Positions 18,701 to 27,529 of a DNA stretch of 64,000 nucleotides are shown here, piece by piece. The stretch comes from Ferrimonas lipolytica (GTDB lineage: Bacteria > Pseudomonadota > Gammaproteobacteria > Enterobacterales > Shewanellaceae). The translations under genes were made by a program, and so were the position numbers. How positions within the stretch are numbered: position 1 is the first letter of the stretch; each line of letters begins with the position of its first letter. The notes under the pieces were generated by a model. That model ran no database searches. It was given only the letters and a program-made list of their open reading frames with translations, and was not told the DNA's origin. The stretch is from the NCBI RefSeq assembly GCF_012295575.1, contig NZ_CP051180.1, forward strand, positions 1,798,001-1,862,000, written 5' to 3'.

Positions 18701-18893
18701 GCGTTATTCGACTCTCAACAATTGCGGCAGAGGCGCCATTATAGTTAGTGCGAATCTCAACCACCGGTGGATCGATGCTTGGATACTCTCGCAGCGGTAG
18801 TTTGTCGAACGACACCATACCAAACGCGATAATCAATAAGCTTAAGACTGAAGCGAAGACCGGTCTTCGAACCGATAGATCAGTGATCATCAT
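15771..18893 (-). CDS. RND (HAE-1 type) efflux permease
   Basis: 1,040 residues, normal for inner-membrane RND pumps. It has the N-terminal helix FASVLSLLIIAFGMVSFDKLPLREYPSIDPP, the TM4 proton-relay pair in GMVVDDAIVMLENI, and Lys in GLAAKNGILIVEFANQ. Two large periplasmic porter domains lie between. It exports drugs or other amphiphiles with proton antiport. Its ATG directly abuts the adaptor stop codon. No outer-membrane channel gene is adjacent, so a TolC-like channel elsewhere is presumably shared. Confidence 0.92.
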   Translation of the reverse strand: MMITDLSVRRPVFASVLSLLIIAFGMVSFDKLPLREYPSIDPPVVEIRTNYNGASAAIVESRITRIVEDRVSGIEGIRDIISSSSDGQSSVTLEFDIGRDIDAAANDVRDRISRILDNLPDEADPPEVNKASGSSEVIMWLNLESDRLNSIELTDFANRYLKDRFSVLDGVADVYLGGAKNYAVRIWIDRQKLAARGVTVGDIEAALRAENVELPAGYLESKSRIFSVRVQRSYVEPDDFAQLVIGSGEDDYRIRLADVATVELGSQEERITFRGNQQDMIGVGITRQSTANTLAVARDVNKLVEELNQTLPEGMHLARSYDSSVFIQASVDEVYNTLFIAMGLVVLVIFLFLGSVRAMLIPALTVPVSLIGTFIVLYALGYSINLLTLLAMILAIGMVVDDAIVMLENIHRRIEMGEPPLKAAFLGARQVGFAIVATTLVLIAVFLPIGFLEGDLGKLFREFSIAMSSAVLLSSLTALTLSPMMGANILKPVETEPWLSRKIDAALNVVKRHYRNSLTEWVQHPLLVVLIIVVAFAGTGWLVTKLPSEFSPKEDRGSMFVMVNGPEGASFEQISEYMNEVEHRLMPLVETGEINRLLIRAPRGFGNTADFSGGMAIINLADWSQRRPANEITADIRQRLSDLAGVRAFPVMRQAFGRGVGKPVQFVIGGGSYEELAQWRDILIAEARNNPGLTGLDHDYKETKPQFRVEIDRDRAADLGVSIRNIGSTLESMLGSRYVTTFVQRGEEYDVIIEGQRDRQNNATDMEGLYVRSERSGELIPLSNLVTVEEYASAPRLNRFNRLRAITIEANLAEGYTLGEALSSLNAIVADKLPEEVVVSYKGPSRDYQESGSGVIFVFALALVVVFLVLAAQFESYVHPLVIMLTVPLATFGALLGLYFTDQSLNIYSEIGIIMLIGLAAKNGILIVEFANQLRDQGSPFEEAIIEAAQARLRPILMTGITTAAGAIPLVLASGAGAETRFVIGVVVMTGITVATMFTLLVIPVVYHLLARHTNSPEFVSRKLEQQLNEENTVLMKKVS

Positions 18894-19967
18894 TTAGCTG
18901 ATCTCCTGATAGGAGAAGTTCTCACGCTCACGCGGTGTTACCGTCTGCCCTGGTCGCACTCGCTGCGCGCCGCGGGTGATAACCAACTCGCCTTCAACCA
19001 GACCGCTTTCAACCTCAACCCAACCCCGTTGACGGCTGCCAAGGGTTATCTGTTTCTCTACCACCTTGCCATCAGCAACCACAAATACATACTGGCGATT
19101 TTGACGAGGGATAACCGCTTCCTCTGGAATAATGGTGCTGCGGCGCTCGTCGACAATTAACTTTAATGTCATCAACATACCTGGGCGCAGCTTTCCATCT
19201 GCGTTATCCAACTCGGCCCGCACCACCACAGCTCGAGTCGTTGGGTTAACTCGACTATCAATATTGGCGACGGTACCAACGAACGGCTGCCCTGGGAACG
19301 CCGCCGCCATGGCACTAATGCTGCTACCGGGGCGCAACTCATTGAGGTAACGCTCTGGTACTGGGAAATCGAGCTTAACTACTGAGATATCATCAAGGGT
19401 ACTTATCTCTGTGCCGGGGCTAACTAAGGCGCCGGTGCTGATAGAGCGAAATCCCAGCAAGCCAGCAAATGGGGCTCGGATATAGCGCGCGTCCACTTCG
19501 GCTTCGGTTTGGGCGACAATGGCGGCAGCGACATCGATGCCGGTGCGGATCTTATCCAATTCATTACTAGCAATGGTTTTAGTCTTTACCAGATCTTCAA
19601 TACGACGGTATTCTCGCTGTTGCTCTACTAGGTTGGCTCTTGCTGCGGTCAACTTGGCATCTTGTTCGGCGTGATTGAGGGTAACCAACAGCTGACCTTT
19701 GCTCACAGAATCGCCGTCGTCAAAATGGATTTGCGCCACGCGTTCGGTGACTTTGGCCGCCAGCTCAACCGACTCTCTTGCCTTAATGGTGCCAAGTGCT
19801 TCTACCTGCCGTTGCCACTGGGTTTGCTCAACCGGTGATACCACCACACTAACGCTGCCTCCCTTCCGCTTTTGAGGCACGTTATCTGCTGCATTTTGCT
19901 CTTTCATATAGACACTGCCTGCGAGCGCAGCAGCTAATGCCGCGGCGATGATCACCGTTTTCTTCAT
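18894..19967 (-). CDS. RND efflux periplasmic adaptor (membrane fusion protein)
   Basis: 357 residues. An N-terminal hydrophobic signal (VIIAAALAAALAGSVYM) is followed by a lipoyl-like half (VELAAKVTERVAQIHFDDGD), an alpha-hairpin (AEQDAKLTAARANLVEQQREYRRIEDLV), a second lipoyl half (IRAPFAGLLGFRSISTGALVSPG) and a beta-barrel. It bridges the permease and the outer-membrane channel. First gene of a two-gene operon with the permease. Confidence 0.92.
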   Translation of the reverse strand: MKKTVIIAAALAAALAGSVYMKEQNAADNVPQKRKGGSVSVVVSPVEQTQWQRQVEALGTIKARESVELAAKVTERVAQIHFDDGDSVSKGQLLVTLNHAEQDAKLTAARANLVEQQREYRRIEDLVKTKTIASNELDKIRTGIDVAAAIVAQTEAEVDARYIRAPFAGLLGFRSISTGALVSPGTEISTLDDISVVKLDFPVPERYLNELRPGSSISAMAAAFPGQPFVGTVANIDSRVNPTTRAVVVRAELDNADGKLRPGMLMTLKLIVDERRSTIIPEEAVIPRQNRQYVFVVADGKVVEKQITLGSRQRGWVEVESGLVEGELVITRGAQRVRPGQTVTPRERENFSYQEIS

Positions 19968-20094
19968 ATCGTTCGTCCTTGTTATCGTTATGCGTTTTAG
20001 TGTACTCCGACGTTAATTCGAAACAATCACCTGATACAAACTCTTACAGGTTTTTCAACTTGTCGGTAAACCATTTAACATCGGTCAATTTTGA

Positions 20095-20313
20095 GGCTGT
20101 GTCGTAGTTAGCTGTTGAAGTTTATCTTAAGCCTTCGGCTTCACCGATTGCGGTGCTTTAGGGACTATGTCGCAGTGGCGACGGCACATTCTTGTATGCA
20201 TTAGGGGGGAGCTCCGCCCCCTTTGAAATCCCCCTTTGCCTTAGGTCGCAGTCCAAAACGCTTCGCTGGACTGCTCCAATGCGGCAGAAGAACAACATAA
20301 TTGGTACACAAGC
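20095..20313 (+). mobile_element. MITE copy M4 (219 bp), internally deleted
   Basis: Begins GGCTGTGTCGTAG and ends GGTACACAAGC, with a perfect 8-bp direct repeat AATTTTGA on each side (20087-20094, 20314-20321). The segment with the GGCGGTAGTGC block is missing, but both termini remain. Confidence 0.88.
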
Positions 20314-20415
20314 AATTTTGACAGGCTAACTGGGCTTTACGTTGATAAGGTGGTTGAGATCAATCGAATTGAAGGCAATAACAGTTTTAGCTGCTGATAT
20401 CCAAACGTTACCAAG

Positions 20416-20447
20416 CAAAAAGCCAGCCCTTAACAGCGGCTGGCTTT
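20416..20447 (-). terminator. bamC terminator
   Basis: On the minus strand AAAGCCAGCC pairs with GGCTGGCTTTTT, about 50 bases past the bamC stop. Confidence 0.8.
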
Positions 20448-20497
20448 AGATATGCTGATAACAGCAGCGCTAAGTGCTGCGATAACGTCGACCGCTA

Positions 20498-21580
20498 TTA
20501 CAAATCGTCGAGTTCTTTCTTCACTAGCTCTTTAAAGGTATTGGCCATGCCAGTTACCTTCTCAGCTGAAAGTGGATTTACGTCAGCGTCGAAGAAGGTA
20601 ATCGAGGTGGTCTCACCAAGTTCTGCCATCTTCACTTGGTAAGCGCCATCGTCAATCGGCAGGGTATCGTTGTTGCCCCATAGGTTTTGCCAGAAACCGC
20701 TGCCGGCTTCATATTCAACGAATATGGTGCCAAGCTCTTCATCTAAGTCACGTACTTGGAAACCCATCGCCGGCAACAGCCGCGGCATCCGCGTCCATAC
20801 CCGCTCGAACGATGCGTTAGCAATAAAGGCAGAGTTACCTTCGGCATCGAAACCAAGCTCACTATTAAAGCCTTTACCGTTTGCTAGGTCTTTAGCTACT
20901 TGCTGCTTTTTACGCTCGTAGTTCAAGTAACTAATAGCACCATTAAGCATATCAATGGCGTAACGACGGCGATCGGCGTCAGCCAATACGATACTGTCAT
21001 CAATGACATTAATGCCCTCTTCGTGATCAATTACGCTAATGGTAATTGAACCGGAGCGGCCGTGATCTTTAACTTGAGTATCAAACTGGTAACGTTGGCG
21101 GATGTGGTAAACCTCTTTGCTCCACCACGATTTATCCACCTCCTCTTCGTTTTCAATCCAGTCGGTTTGAATTACGCCATTATTGTTTGTCAGTATCTTA
21201 ATGTCGCGTTTGCCCAAATAGGTTAACAGCGTGTCATTGATGTCTTGGCGGAGATCCCGATCGTCATCGTTGCTCTCAATCAATACAGTAATACTATCGG
21301 CATTATCTTGCAGGCGCGTACCTTGTGCTAATGGCATAACCTGTAATGGTGGGCGTACATCAACCCGCTTACCAATGATGCTGCTGTCTGTTTGGTCCCC
21401 AACAGCGGGAATGTCAAATTCAGTGTTGTAGCTAGGCTGTTGTAACGTCGCTGGGATCACCAGCGCCTGTCCTGCCTGTTCTTGTTGATAGTCAAAGCCA
21501 CCACTTGCTTGACGGCGTTCTAGAGGGGTAGTACACCCGGCTAGAGCCACTACCGTCAGTGCAATTACACTCCGTTTCAT
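20498..21580 (-). CDS. bamC: Outer membrane assembly lipoprotein BamC (NlpB)
   Basis: 360 residues with a lipobox signal (VVALAGCTTPLERRQ). The unstructured N-terminal stretch that binds BamD holds IPAVGD and GKRVDVRPPLQVMPLAQGT, typical of BamC. Two helix-grip domains follow, with GDQ-like WSKEVYHIRQRYQF and FERVWTRMPRLLPAMGFQVRDLDEELG. BamC is an accessory of the BAM beta-barrel machine. It lies 9 bases after dapA, the same order as E. coli dapA-bamC. Confidence 0.93.
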   Translation of the reverse strand: MKRSVIALTVVALAGCTTPLERRQASGGFDYQQEQAGQALVIPATLQQPSYNTEFDIPAVGDQTDSSIIGKRVDVRPPLQVMPLAQGTRLQDNADSITVLIESNDDDRDLRQDINDTLLTYLGKRDIKILTNNNGVIQTDWIENEEEVDKSWWSKEVYHIRQRYQFDTQVKDHGRSGSITISVIDHEEGINVIDDSIVLADADRRRYAIDMLNGAISYLNYERKKQQVAKDLANGKGFNSELGFDAEGNSAFIANASFERVWTRMPRLLPAMGFQVRDLDEELGTIFVEYEAGSGFWQNLWGNNDTLPIDDGAYQVKMAELGETTSITFFDADVNPLSAEKVTGMANTFKELVKKELDDL

Positions 21581-21589
21581 CTGGTTCCC

Positions 21590-22468
21590 TTAAACTTGCT
21601 CAGACGCAACAAGCGCCTTTTGCACGATATCTTTAGTATTATTGGTTGGTGTGGTTAGTGGCAGTCGAAAATGGGTTTGGCTAGTCTGCCCTGCTGCTTC
21701 TACTGCCCATTTAACCGGAATAGGGTTCGCTTCTACAAACAGCGCAGCAAACAGCGGCGCCAATTGGGTGTTAAGCTTACGTGCAGCGACCAGATCACCC
21801 GCTAAGCTGGCGTCACACATCGCTTTAAATAGTGCTGGACGAGCATTATTCGTTACTGAGATAACCCCATCACCACCGCTGAGCATATACGCCATGGCGG
21901 TGGGATCGTCACCGGTCAGTAGCAAGAAATCAGCACCGCAGGCGGCACGCATTGGCGTGACACGGGCTAAGTCGCCAGTTGCATCCTTGATACCTATGAT
22001 GTTTTCTACGCGACTAAGTTCCGCAACGGATTCATTGCTGAGATCACAGCAGGTTCGCCCAGGGACGTTATAAAGGATTTGCGGGGTGGTGGTTGCCGCT
22101 GCAATCGCTTTATAGTGGGCAATCAAGCCAGCCTGACCGGGTTTGTTGTAGTACGGCGTAACGCTCAACATCGCATCAACACCAACTTCATCCAACGCTT
22201 TGGTCATCGCTATCGCATCAGCGGTATTATTGCTACCACTGCCACCAATAACTGGCACCCGGCCAGCAACAGCGGTTACCGTAGCTTGAACCACTGCAAT
22301 CTGCTCTTGCTTGGAAAGAGTTGCTGACTCACCGGTAGTGCCATTGGCAACAATGGCATCGGTGCCTTGTTCGATATGAAATTCAACTAATTGATTCAGG
22401 GCGTCGAAGTCGACAGAGCCATCTGAATACATTGGCGTGATCAGCGCCACAATACTTCCGCGAAACAT
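21590..22468 (-). CDS. dapA: 4-hydroxy-tetrahydrodipicolinate synthase
   Basis: Condenses pyruvate and aspartate semialdehyde, the first committed step of lysine and diaminopimelate synthesis. From ATG 22468 the protein has 292 residues like E. coli DapA. The Schiff-base lysine is in [11 protein letters not shown], the catalytic Tyr in ILYNVPGRT, and the substrate-binding motif is [13 protein letters not shown] at 22483 is open but the ATG has GGGGA upstream and matches the family start. Co-transcribed with bamC; divergent from gcvR. Confidence 0.95.
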   Translation of the reverse strand: MFRGSIVALITPMYSDGSVDFDALNQLVEFHIEQGTDAIVANGTTGESATLSKQEQIAVVQATVTAVAGRVPVIGGSGSNNTADAIAMTKALDEVGVDAMLSVTPYYNKPGQAGLIAHYKAIAAATTTPQILYNVPGRTCCDLSNESVAELSRVENIIGIKDATGDLARVTPMRAACGADFLLLTGDDPTAMAYMLSGGDGVISVTNNARPALFKAMCDASLAGDLVAARKLNTQLAPLFAALFVEANPIPVKWAVEAAGQTSQTHFRLPLTTPTNNTKDIVQKALVASEQV

Positions 22469-22635
22469 GTTATTTTTCCCCACTTCGTAGGCAAGCCATA
22501 CTACTTACCGTGTTGGCGTAAAACAAGGGAGCCACCTTTGAAAACAAGTTGTGATAGCATAACTAACTATCCGATATCATCCTAAGCCTACCAACCACTT
22601 AGAGTTGTTAAAGGCCATAATAATAAGGTCATTGC

Positions 22636-23175
22636 ATGAGTCACTTTTTGGCAGTTACCGCCATGGGCACCGATCGTCCCGGTATTGTGTATGAACTGGC
22701 CAAACTTACCTCGGCCTGTGATTGCGACATTATCGACAGTCGTGTCGCCATTTTCGGAAATGAGTTTACCCTTATCATGTTGGTTGCCGGTGATTACAGT
22801 GCTATTACTCGGCTTGAGAGTGAGCTACCGGTTCAGGCAGCACAGCTTGACCTGATGACCATCGCCAAGCGAACCTCCCGCCACAGCGCCGAGAGCTACA
22901 CCGCCCGCTTAGTGGTTCAGTTCGAAGGTGAGGATAAACGAGGCACCATGCGTAAGATCACTCAATTCCTTGCGGACCGAGAACTGAGTTTGGCTGGTTT
23001 TAGCTCCCACGCAGATAAAGATGACGATATCTCTGGACTGCAGCAATTAGAGGTGCGGATTAACCTCACCTCTAAGGTTGATCTAGATGATCTTGAACAA
23101 AGCCTGCAAGCATTGGCTCAACAGATCGGACTAAGCTGCAATATTACTCGAATGGAAAACCAAGTAAGCGATTAA
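22636..23175 (+). CDS. gcvR: Glycine cleavage system transcriptional repressor-like ACT protein GcvR
   Basis: 179 residues made of two ACT domains: LAVTAMGTDRPGIVYELAKL at the N-terminus and LVVQFEGEDKRGTMRKITQFL in the second half. In E. coli GcvR binds glycine and GcvA to control the gcv operon. Position between dapA and bcp is that of E. coli. Ten bases separate it from bcp. Confidence 0.9.
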   Translation: MSHFLAVTAMGTDRPGIVYELAKLTSACDCDIIDSRVAIFGNEFTLIMLVAGDYSAITRLESELPVQAAQLDLMTIAKRTSRHSAESYTARLVVQFEGEDKRGTMRKITQFLADRELSLAGFSSHADKDDDISGLQQLEVRINLTSKVDLDDLEQSLQALAQQIGLSCNITRMENQVSD

Positions 23176-23185
23176 AGGATTAGCC

Positions 23186-23650
23186 ATGAATACCCTACAA
23201 GCTGGTAGCCCAGCACCAAATTTTGCTTTGCAAAATCAGTATGACGAAACCATTACCCTAAGCGACTTTGCTGGTAAGCGGGTATTGGTGTACTTCTATC
23301 CTAAGGCGATGACCCCCGGCTGTACCGTGCAAGCACAACAACTGCGTGATATTAAGACGGAGTTGGAACAACACAACGTGGTTGTAATGGGTATCAGCCC
23401 AGATGCAGTTAAACGCTTAACTAAGTTTTCAGAGCGCGACCAGTTAAACTTTCATCTACTTAGTGATGAAGACCATGCAGTTGCTGATGCCTTTGGTGTT
23501 TGGGGGTTAAAGAAGTTTATGGGCAAGGAGTACGACGGTATTCACCGCCTTAGCTTCATCATTGGTCCTGATGGCACTATCGAGCACTTTGTCAATAAAT
23601 TCAAAACCAAAGATCACCACCAGGTGGTGTTGGACTTGCTCGCCAAATAA
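23186..23650 (+). CDS. bcp: Peroxiredoxin Bcp (PrxQ), apparently 1-Cys type
   Basis: 154 residues, thioredoxin-fold peroxidase that reduces hydroperoxides. The peroxidatic Cys is in YPKAMTPGCTVQ. E. coli Bcp has its resolving Cys five residues later (QAC); here the residue is Gln (QAQQLRD), and no other Cys is present in the protein, so it should act as a 1-Cys enzyme needing an external thiol. The stop codon overlaps the target duplication of MITE M5. Confidence 0.94.
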   Translation: MNTLQAGSPAPNFALQNQYDETITLSDFAGKRVLVYFYPKAMTPGCTVQAQQLRDIKTELEQHNVVVMGISPDAVKRLTKFSERDQLNFHLLSDEDHAVADAFGVWGLKKFMGKEYDGIHRLSFIIGPDGTIEHFVNKFKTKDHHQVVLDLLAK

Positions 23651-23652
23651 AA

Positions 23653-23880
23653 GGCTGTGTGCCAACTAAAGGTTGTACTAATCAATACGGTTAAAGCACC
23701 GGCTAGACTCATCCCGATAAAAGGGGCAAAGCACTATCGCCATTGTGCTTCTGCCGCATTGGAGCAGTCCAGCGAAGCGTTTTTGACTGCGGCCTAAGGC
23801 AAAAAGGGGGACGACGCCCCTCTTTGGCTGCCATCGCCACCACGACGTAGCCCCTAGCAAACATCGCAACCGGTACAGAC
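23653..23880 (-). mobile_element. MITE copy M5 (228 bp), at the bcp stop codon
   Basis: Starts GGCTGTGTGCC; the right end is diverged (GGTACAGAC). Perfect 8-bp repeat AAATAAAA (23645-23652, 23881-23888), which includes the bcp TAA stop codon. Confidence 0.85.
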
Positions 23881-23892
23881 AAATAAAACAAT

Positions 23893-23924
23893 AAAGGCGC
23901 TCCCCTTGCTAGGTAGCGCCTTAT
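23893..23924. terminator. Bidirectional terminator between bcp and the HAD-membrane gene
   Basis: AAGGCGCT pairs with AGCGCCTT over a 13-base loop, with T/A-rich flanks on both strands. MITE M5 now separates it from bcp. Confidence 0.65.
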
Positions 23925-23945
23925 TCATTAGAACGTAATAAGCCG

Positions 23946-25499
23946 TTAGGACGTTCGCTGCTCCACCGGTCGCAACGGCTTGAGACTGCTACGAAACGAC
24001 CACAAATCCTTACCGCCGCGCACCAATGCGTATGCCAGCATCACCACACTCGGCCAGTCAGCAAAGATCCCAAAACCTTGTTGATGACTCAGGCCAACCA
24101 CCAGCATCATACTCAGCATAATTAACACCGTAACTAGGTGATTGGGGTACCCCATTGCACTGCCACCAAAGCGATAGATGATATACGGGAACCACTTACC
24201 GAGCGTCCATGATAAGCAAAATAACGCACCAGTTACCGACGTAGAGAACACCACCAAATAGCCACAATTACGGCAAAACTGCAGAACTAACATCGGGATC
24301 AAGCGCCCTTTCACCGGTGTACGGTTAAACCAATAGAAGGTGGCTCGAACGAACAACATAAATAGCATGAACGCCAACCAGATCAGCGCAAACGCGGCCA
24401 AACCGGAAACATTAAAATAGCTAGGAATCCAGCTAGAAGAGTTAGAAGCTATCAGCGACGCCGGTGCGGCTAACAGCACACCGCACAGCCACGCAAACCA
24501 TGGTTTAAAGTGGTGATTAAAGCGCAGGAACTCCTCAGAGACTCGTGGGTTTTGCTCCAGCACCAAGCCAAGTCTGTCGTTTTCAAAATATCCGGTTTCG
24601 TAAATAGTGAAGAACGCTAAGACAAACAAAAATAGGCTTACTAAAGTCAGCAGCGGTTGCTCACTCACTAGTGCAAAAGCAAGTAACAGCCCGACATAAT
24701 CATGGCCAATAATCACTCGAGTAAAGTACTTCTCTTTTGGTCGATTGACCTTCTTGGTAAACACAAACGGCAACATCGGTGTCAACCCGGCTTCCTCAAA
24801 TCTAGCATCTGGCCAGTGACAGAATAAGCCCCTTTGGCTTAATTCAAGTAGATCAATATCGTCGGTGCTATCAGTAATACAGATGCTGTGTTGCAGTGTT
24901 GCGTCGCCAAACTGTTGCTGCAGTAATTCAGCTTTGCCGCGCTGTCGCATCGCAACCGCATTATCGAAGTTGGATGCCAAGGTCAGTTGAAACTCAGGGG
25001 CAATTGCATCTAACAGTGGCTGCACAATAAAATCAAAGCCGTAGGTAACGATATGGACATTGCCGCTAGGTTTAGTTTGTAAGGCTGTTATCAACGCTCT
25101 ATTGGCGAATTGCGGCCCTAATACTTTGGCATGTTCAAGCCAACGTGCTTTAGCGGAAGGGATCAACCGTAGGACAAGTTTTACTCTAAATCGCTCTCGG
25201 CCCTCTTCACTACGATGCGAACCAAACCATAGCCACGGCCGGAGCAGGATCATCCATTGCAACAACAAGCTAACGACAAGACTTGGCTTGATGGAGGCTA
25301 AAAACATCTCGGTCGAGTTGCGAAGCCACAAGGTCTCATCAAAATCAATAAACAATAACGTATCGTCATCGCTGCCGTTGACCGACTCGATAACCTTATC
25401 GGTAGTGGCTGCCCGTTCAATCTGTAACTGTTGCCGCCTCATCTGTTTTAACTTTTTCTGTTTGAGCTTCGCCTCTGCCTCTTCCGAGAGACTCATCAT
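23946..25499 (-). CDS. HAD-like phosphatase domain fused to a polytopic membrane domain
   Basis: 517 residues. After a basic helical N-terminus, residues ~48-250 form a HAD hydrolase: motif I LLFIDFDETLW (D52, D54), a Lys in RGKAELLQQQ, and acidic motif CITDSTDDIDLLE. Residues ~285-500 contain about seven hydrophobic segments, with the polar insertion YETGYFENDRLGLVLEQNP near residue 330. The END(R) stretch is reminiscent of UbiA-type acidic motifs, but I cannot assign that family. A membrane-bound phosphatase or lipid-linked transferase is possible. AGGAG precedes the start. Monocistronic. Confidence 0.7.
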   Translation of the reverse strand: MMSLSEEAEAKLKQKKLKQMRRQQLQIERAATTDKVIESVNGSDDDTLLFIDFDETLWLRNSTEMFLASIKPSLVVSLLLQWMILLRPWLWFGSHRSEEGRERFRVKLVLRLIPSAKARWLEHAKVLGPQFANRALITALQTKPSGNVHIVTYGFDFIVQPLLDAIAPEFQLTLASNFDNAVAMRQRGKAELLQQQFGDATLQHSICITDSTDDIDLLELSQRGLFCHWPDARFEEAGLTPMLPFVFTKKVNRPKEKYFTRVIIGHDYVGLLLAFALVSEQPLLTLVSLFLFVLAFFTIYETGYFENDRLGLVLEQNPRVSEEFLRFNHHFKPWFAWLCGVLLAAPASLIASNSSSWIPSYFNVSGLAAFALIWLAFMLFMLFVRATFYWFNRTPVKGRLIPMLVLQFCRNCGYLVVFSTSVTGALFCLSWTLGKWFPYIIYRFGGSAMGYPNHLVTVLIMLSMMLVVGLSHQQGFGIFADWPSVVMLAYALVRGGKDLWSFRSSLKPLRPVEQRTS

Positions 25500-25714
25500 A
25501 ACCCTTTCTCCTTGTTGGACCTGATGACCTAATTTGAGCCAGCTAAAATGTTATGACTTAAGCAGCTAATAGAGATCGGAAACAATCGAAGATTAGTTCA
25601 TTAAATTGGCTTTGCCTTAATTATATTCGCAAGAGGAAGCACTTAATTTATAGAGTAATTTTGCAATTACCACTGCGTAGGTTTACGACTATTTTGAAGC
25701 ACCACGATCATAAC

Positions 25715-25744
25715 CAAAAACGGAGCTCTAAAAGAGCTCCATTT
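25715..25744 (-). terminator. Terminator-like hairpin, probable former perM terminator
   Basis: GGAGCTCT pairs with AGAGCTCC and, on the minus strand, is followed by GTTTTTGG. The only upstream minus-strand gene is the AI-2E family transporter, from which MITE M6 separates it. Confidence 0.6.
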
Positions 25745-25780
25745 AGCGGGTTAAGTTAACCAATAGTGGGCCTAAAATTA

Positions 25781-26059
25781 CACTGTGTACCAACTAAGTG
25801 TTGTTCTTTCCAATGCTGTGAAAGCACCGGCTAGGCAAGTTTTGATACAAAGGGAAAGCACTACCGCCGTTGATCTTCTGCCGCATTGGAGCAGGCCAGC
25901 GAAGCGTATTGGAGTGTGACCTAAAGCAAAGGGGGCGAAACTCCCCCCTAATCCATACAAGACTGTGCCATCGCCACCGCGACATAGTCCCCTCAAAGCA
26001 CCGAAATCGGTGAAACCGAAGGCTTAAGATAAACTTCAACAGCTCACTACGACACGGCC
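25781..26059 (-). mobile_element. MITE copy M6 (279 bp), at the stop codon of the AI-2E gene
   Basis: Ends are CACTGTGTACC and GACACGGCC. A perfect 8-bp repeat TAAAATTA (25773-25780, 26060-26067) includes the stop codon of the AI-2E transporter gene, so the insertion left the protein unchanged. Confidence 0.88.
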
Positions 26060-26064
26060 TAAAA

Positions 26065-27135
26065 TTACGCTTGGGTTGCGGTAACTGTTTCACGATCTGG
26101 CCAGGCATTGATAACCGCTTTGACTAGGGTTGCCAAGGGAATTGCAAAGAATACCCCCCAAAATCCCCAAAGACCGCCAAAGATCAGCACTGAGATGATA
26201 ATCGCGACAGGATGCAGATTAACCGCTTCGGAAAAGAGCAATGGCACCAACAGATTGCCATCCAACGCTTGGATCACCCCGTATACCAGCATGACATAGC
26301 CAAACTCTTGCGAGATCCCAAACTGGAAGAAACCCACAATGGCCACAGGAATGGTTACGATGGTCGCCCCGATGTACGGAATCAACACCGACAGGCCAAC
26401 CAATACCGATAGCAGCGCTGCATAACGAAGATCCATAAAGGCGAAACCGATAAAGGTAGTACCACCAACGATCAGAATTTCAATAACCTTGCCGCGAATA
26501 TAATTGGCGATTTGAACGTTCATCTCCTGCGCCACTACTTTTGCCAGCTCTCTATTTTTGGGCACGAAACGGCTCAAGCTTTGGCGTAACTCGGTTTTGT
26601 CTTTAAGAAAAAAGAACAACAGCAACGGCACCACAATCGCATAAACCATCAGGGCCACCAGATCCAGTAACGACGCCAGCGACAACGACACTAAGTTACG
26701 ACCGGTATTCAATAACGATTCATTCAAGGGCTGCAGCAATGAGGCCAACTGGCCTTCGGCGATATAGTTAGGATAACGTTCCGGCAGTTCTAACAATAAT
26801 GCTTGCCACTTAGCTAACATCGACGGTAGCTCTACTGCCAGTGCAACCCCCTGTTGCCATAATGCCGGTAACAGAATCAAGACCACCACGCCGGTGATCA
26901 ATGCCGATAACAACAACACCAAGCCAGCGCCAACTGCACGAGGGACGCCAAGTACATTAAGGCGCGTAACCGGCCAATCAAGCATGTAAGCCAACACCAC
27001 CGCAACCAACAGTGGCATCAGTAGGTGGCCACAGAAATAGATAACAATAAATCCAGACAATAGGATCGCTGCAAGGGTGACAGCTTGTGGGTCAGAGAAC
27101 TTCTCTCGATACCATGTTTGGACGAAATTCCACAT
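26065..27135 (-). CDS. perM: AI-2E family transporter / PerM-like permease
   Basis: 356 residues with paired N-terminal helices, a central soluble loop (PSMLAKWQALLLELPERYPNYI) and about four C-terminal helices including LSVLIPYIGATIVTIPVA and the family signature GNLLVPLLFSEAVNLHPVAII. This family includes TqsA and PerM; some members export autoinducer-2 or act in sodium/proton exchange, and which applies here is unknown. Its place next to bepA matches E. coli perM. It lies 21 bases after the TusA-like gene on the same strand. Confidence 0.85.
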   Translation of the reverse strand: MWNFVQTWYREKFSDPQAVTLAAILLSGFIVIYFCGHLLMPLLVAVVLAYMLDWPVTRLNVLGVPRAVGAGLVLLLSALITGVVVLILLPALWQQGVALAVELPSMLAKWQALLLELPERYPNYIAEGQLASLLQPLNESLLNTGRNLVSLSLASLLDLVALMVYAIVVPLLLFFFLKDKTELRQSLSRFVPKNRELAKVVAQEMNVQIANYIRGKVIEILIVGGTTFIGFAFMDLRYAALLSVLVGLSVLIPYIGATIVTIPVAIVGFFQFGISQEFGYVMLVYGVIQALDGNLLVPLLFSEAVNLHPVAIIISVLIFGGLWGFWGVFFAIPLATLVKAVINAWPDRETVTATQA

Positions 27136-27156
27136 TTTTACTTTGATTTCCTAGGC

Positions 27157-27390
27157 TTAGCCTGTAATTCGAACAGACATTTCAGCTTTATGATCAGCTA
27201 ATATGTTAAAAGTTATTTGTTTTTTCTCTAACCAACGAGGAACATCCGTACGAGTACCGCGGTCAGATAACAACAACACCAGAGGTTTTCCCTGCTGTCG
27301 GGAAAGGATAGCGAGCTTAGCCTGAACAAACGCCATCGGACAGCGAAGTTTTCGCAGATCGACAATCAGTTCCTGTTCCGGCTCGTGCAT
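27157..27390 (-). CDS. TusA/SirA-like sulfurtransferase family protein
   Basis: 77 residues from ATG 27390, which has GGAG seven bases upstream; a TTG at 27402 would add four. The TusA signature is LRKLRCPMAFVQAKLAI, with the Cys-Pro-Met reactive site near the N-terminus. TusA proteins carry persulfide sulfur for tRNA thiolation or cofactor synthesis; small paralogues next to perM are common in this order but their role is unproved. Likely co-transcribed with the AI-2E transporter. Confidence 0.8.
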   Translation of the reverse strand: MHEPEQELIVDLRKLRCPMAFVQAKLAILSRQQGKPLVLLLSDRGTRTDVPRWLEKKQITFNILADHKAEMSVRITG

Positions 27391-27529
27391 CCATAACTCC
27401 AATTAAGGTGATAGTATGATGAATCTCATCCATGCCATTATCACCCGCAGCTGGTGAAACCACAAACCTCTGGTATAGCTGATTTTATTAACGGTAAACT
27501 ATTGCTGTTTAAACCAAAGAACGGATTTC

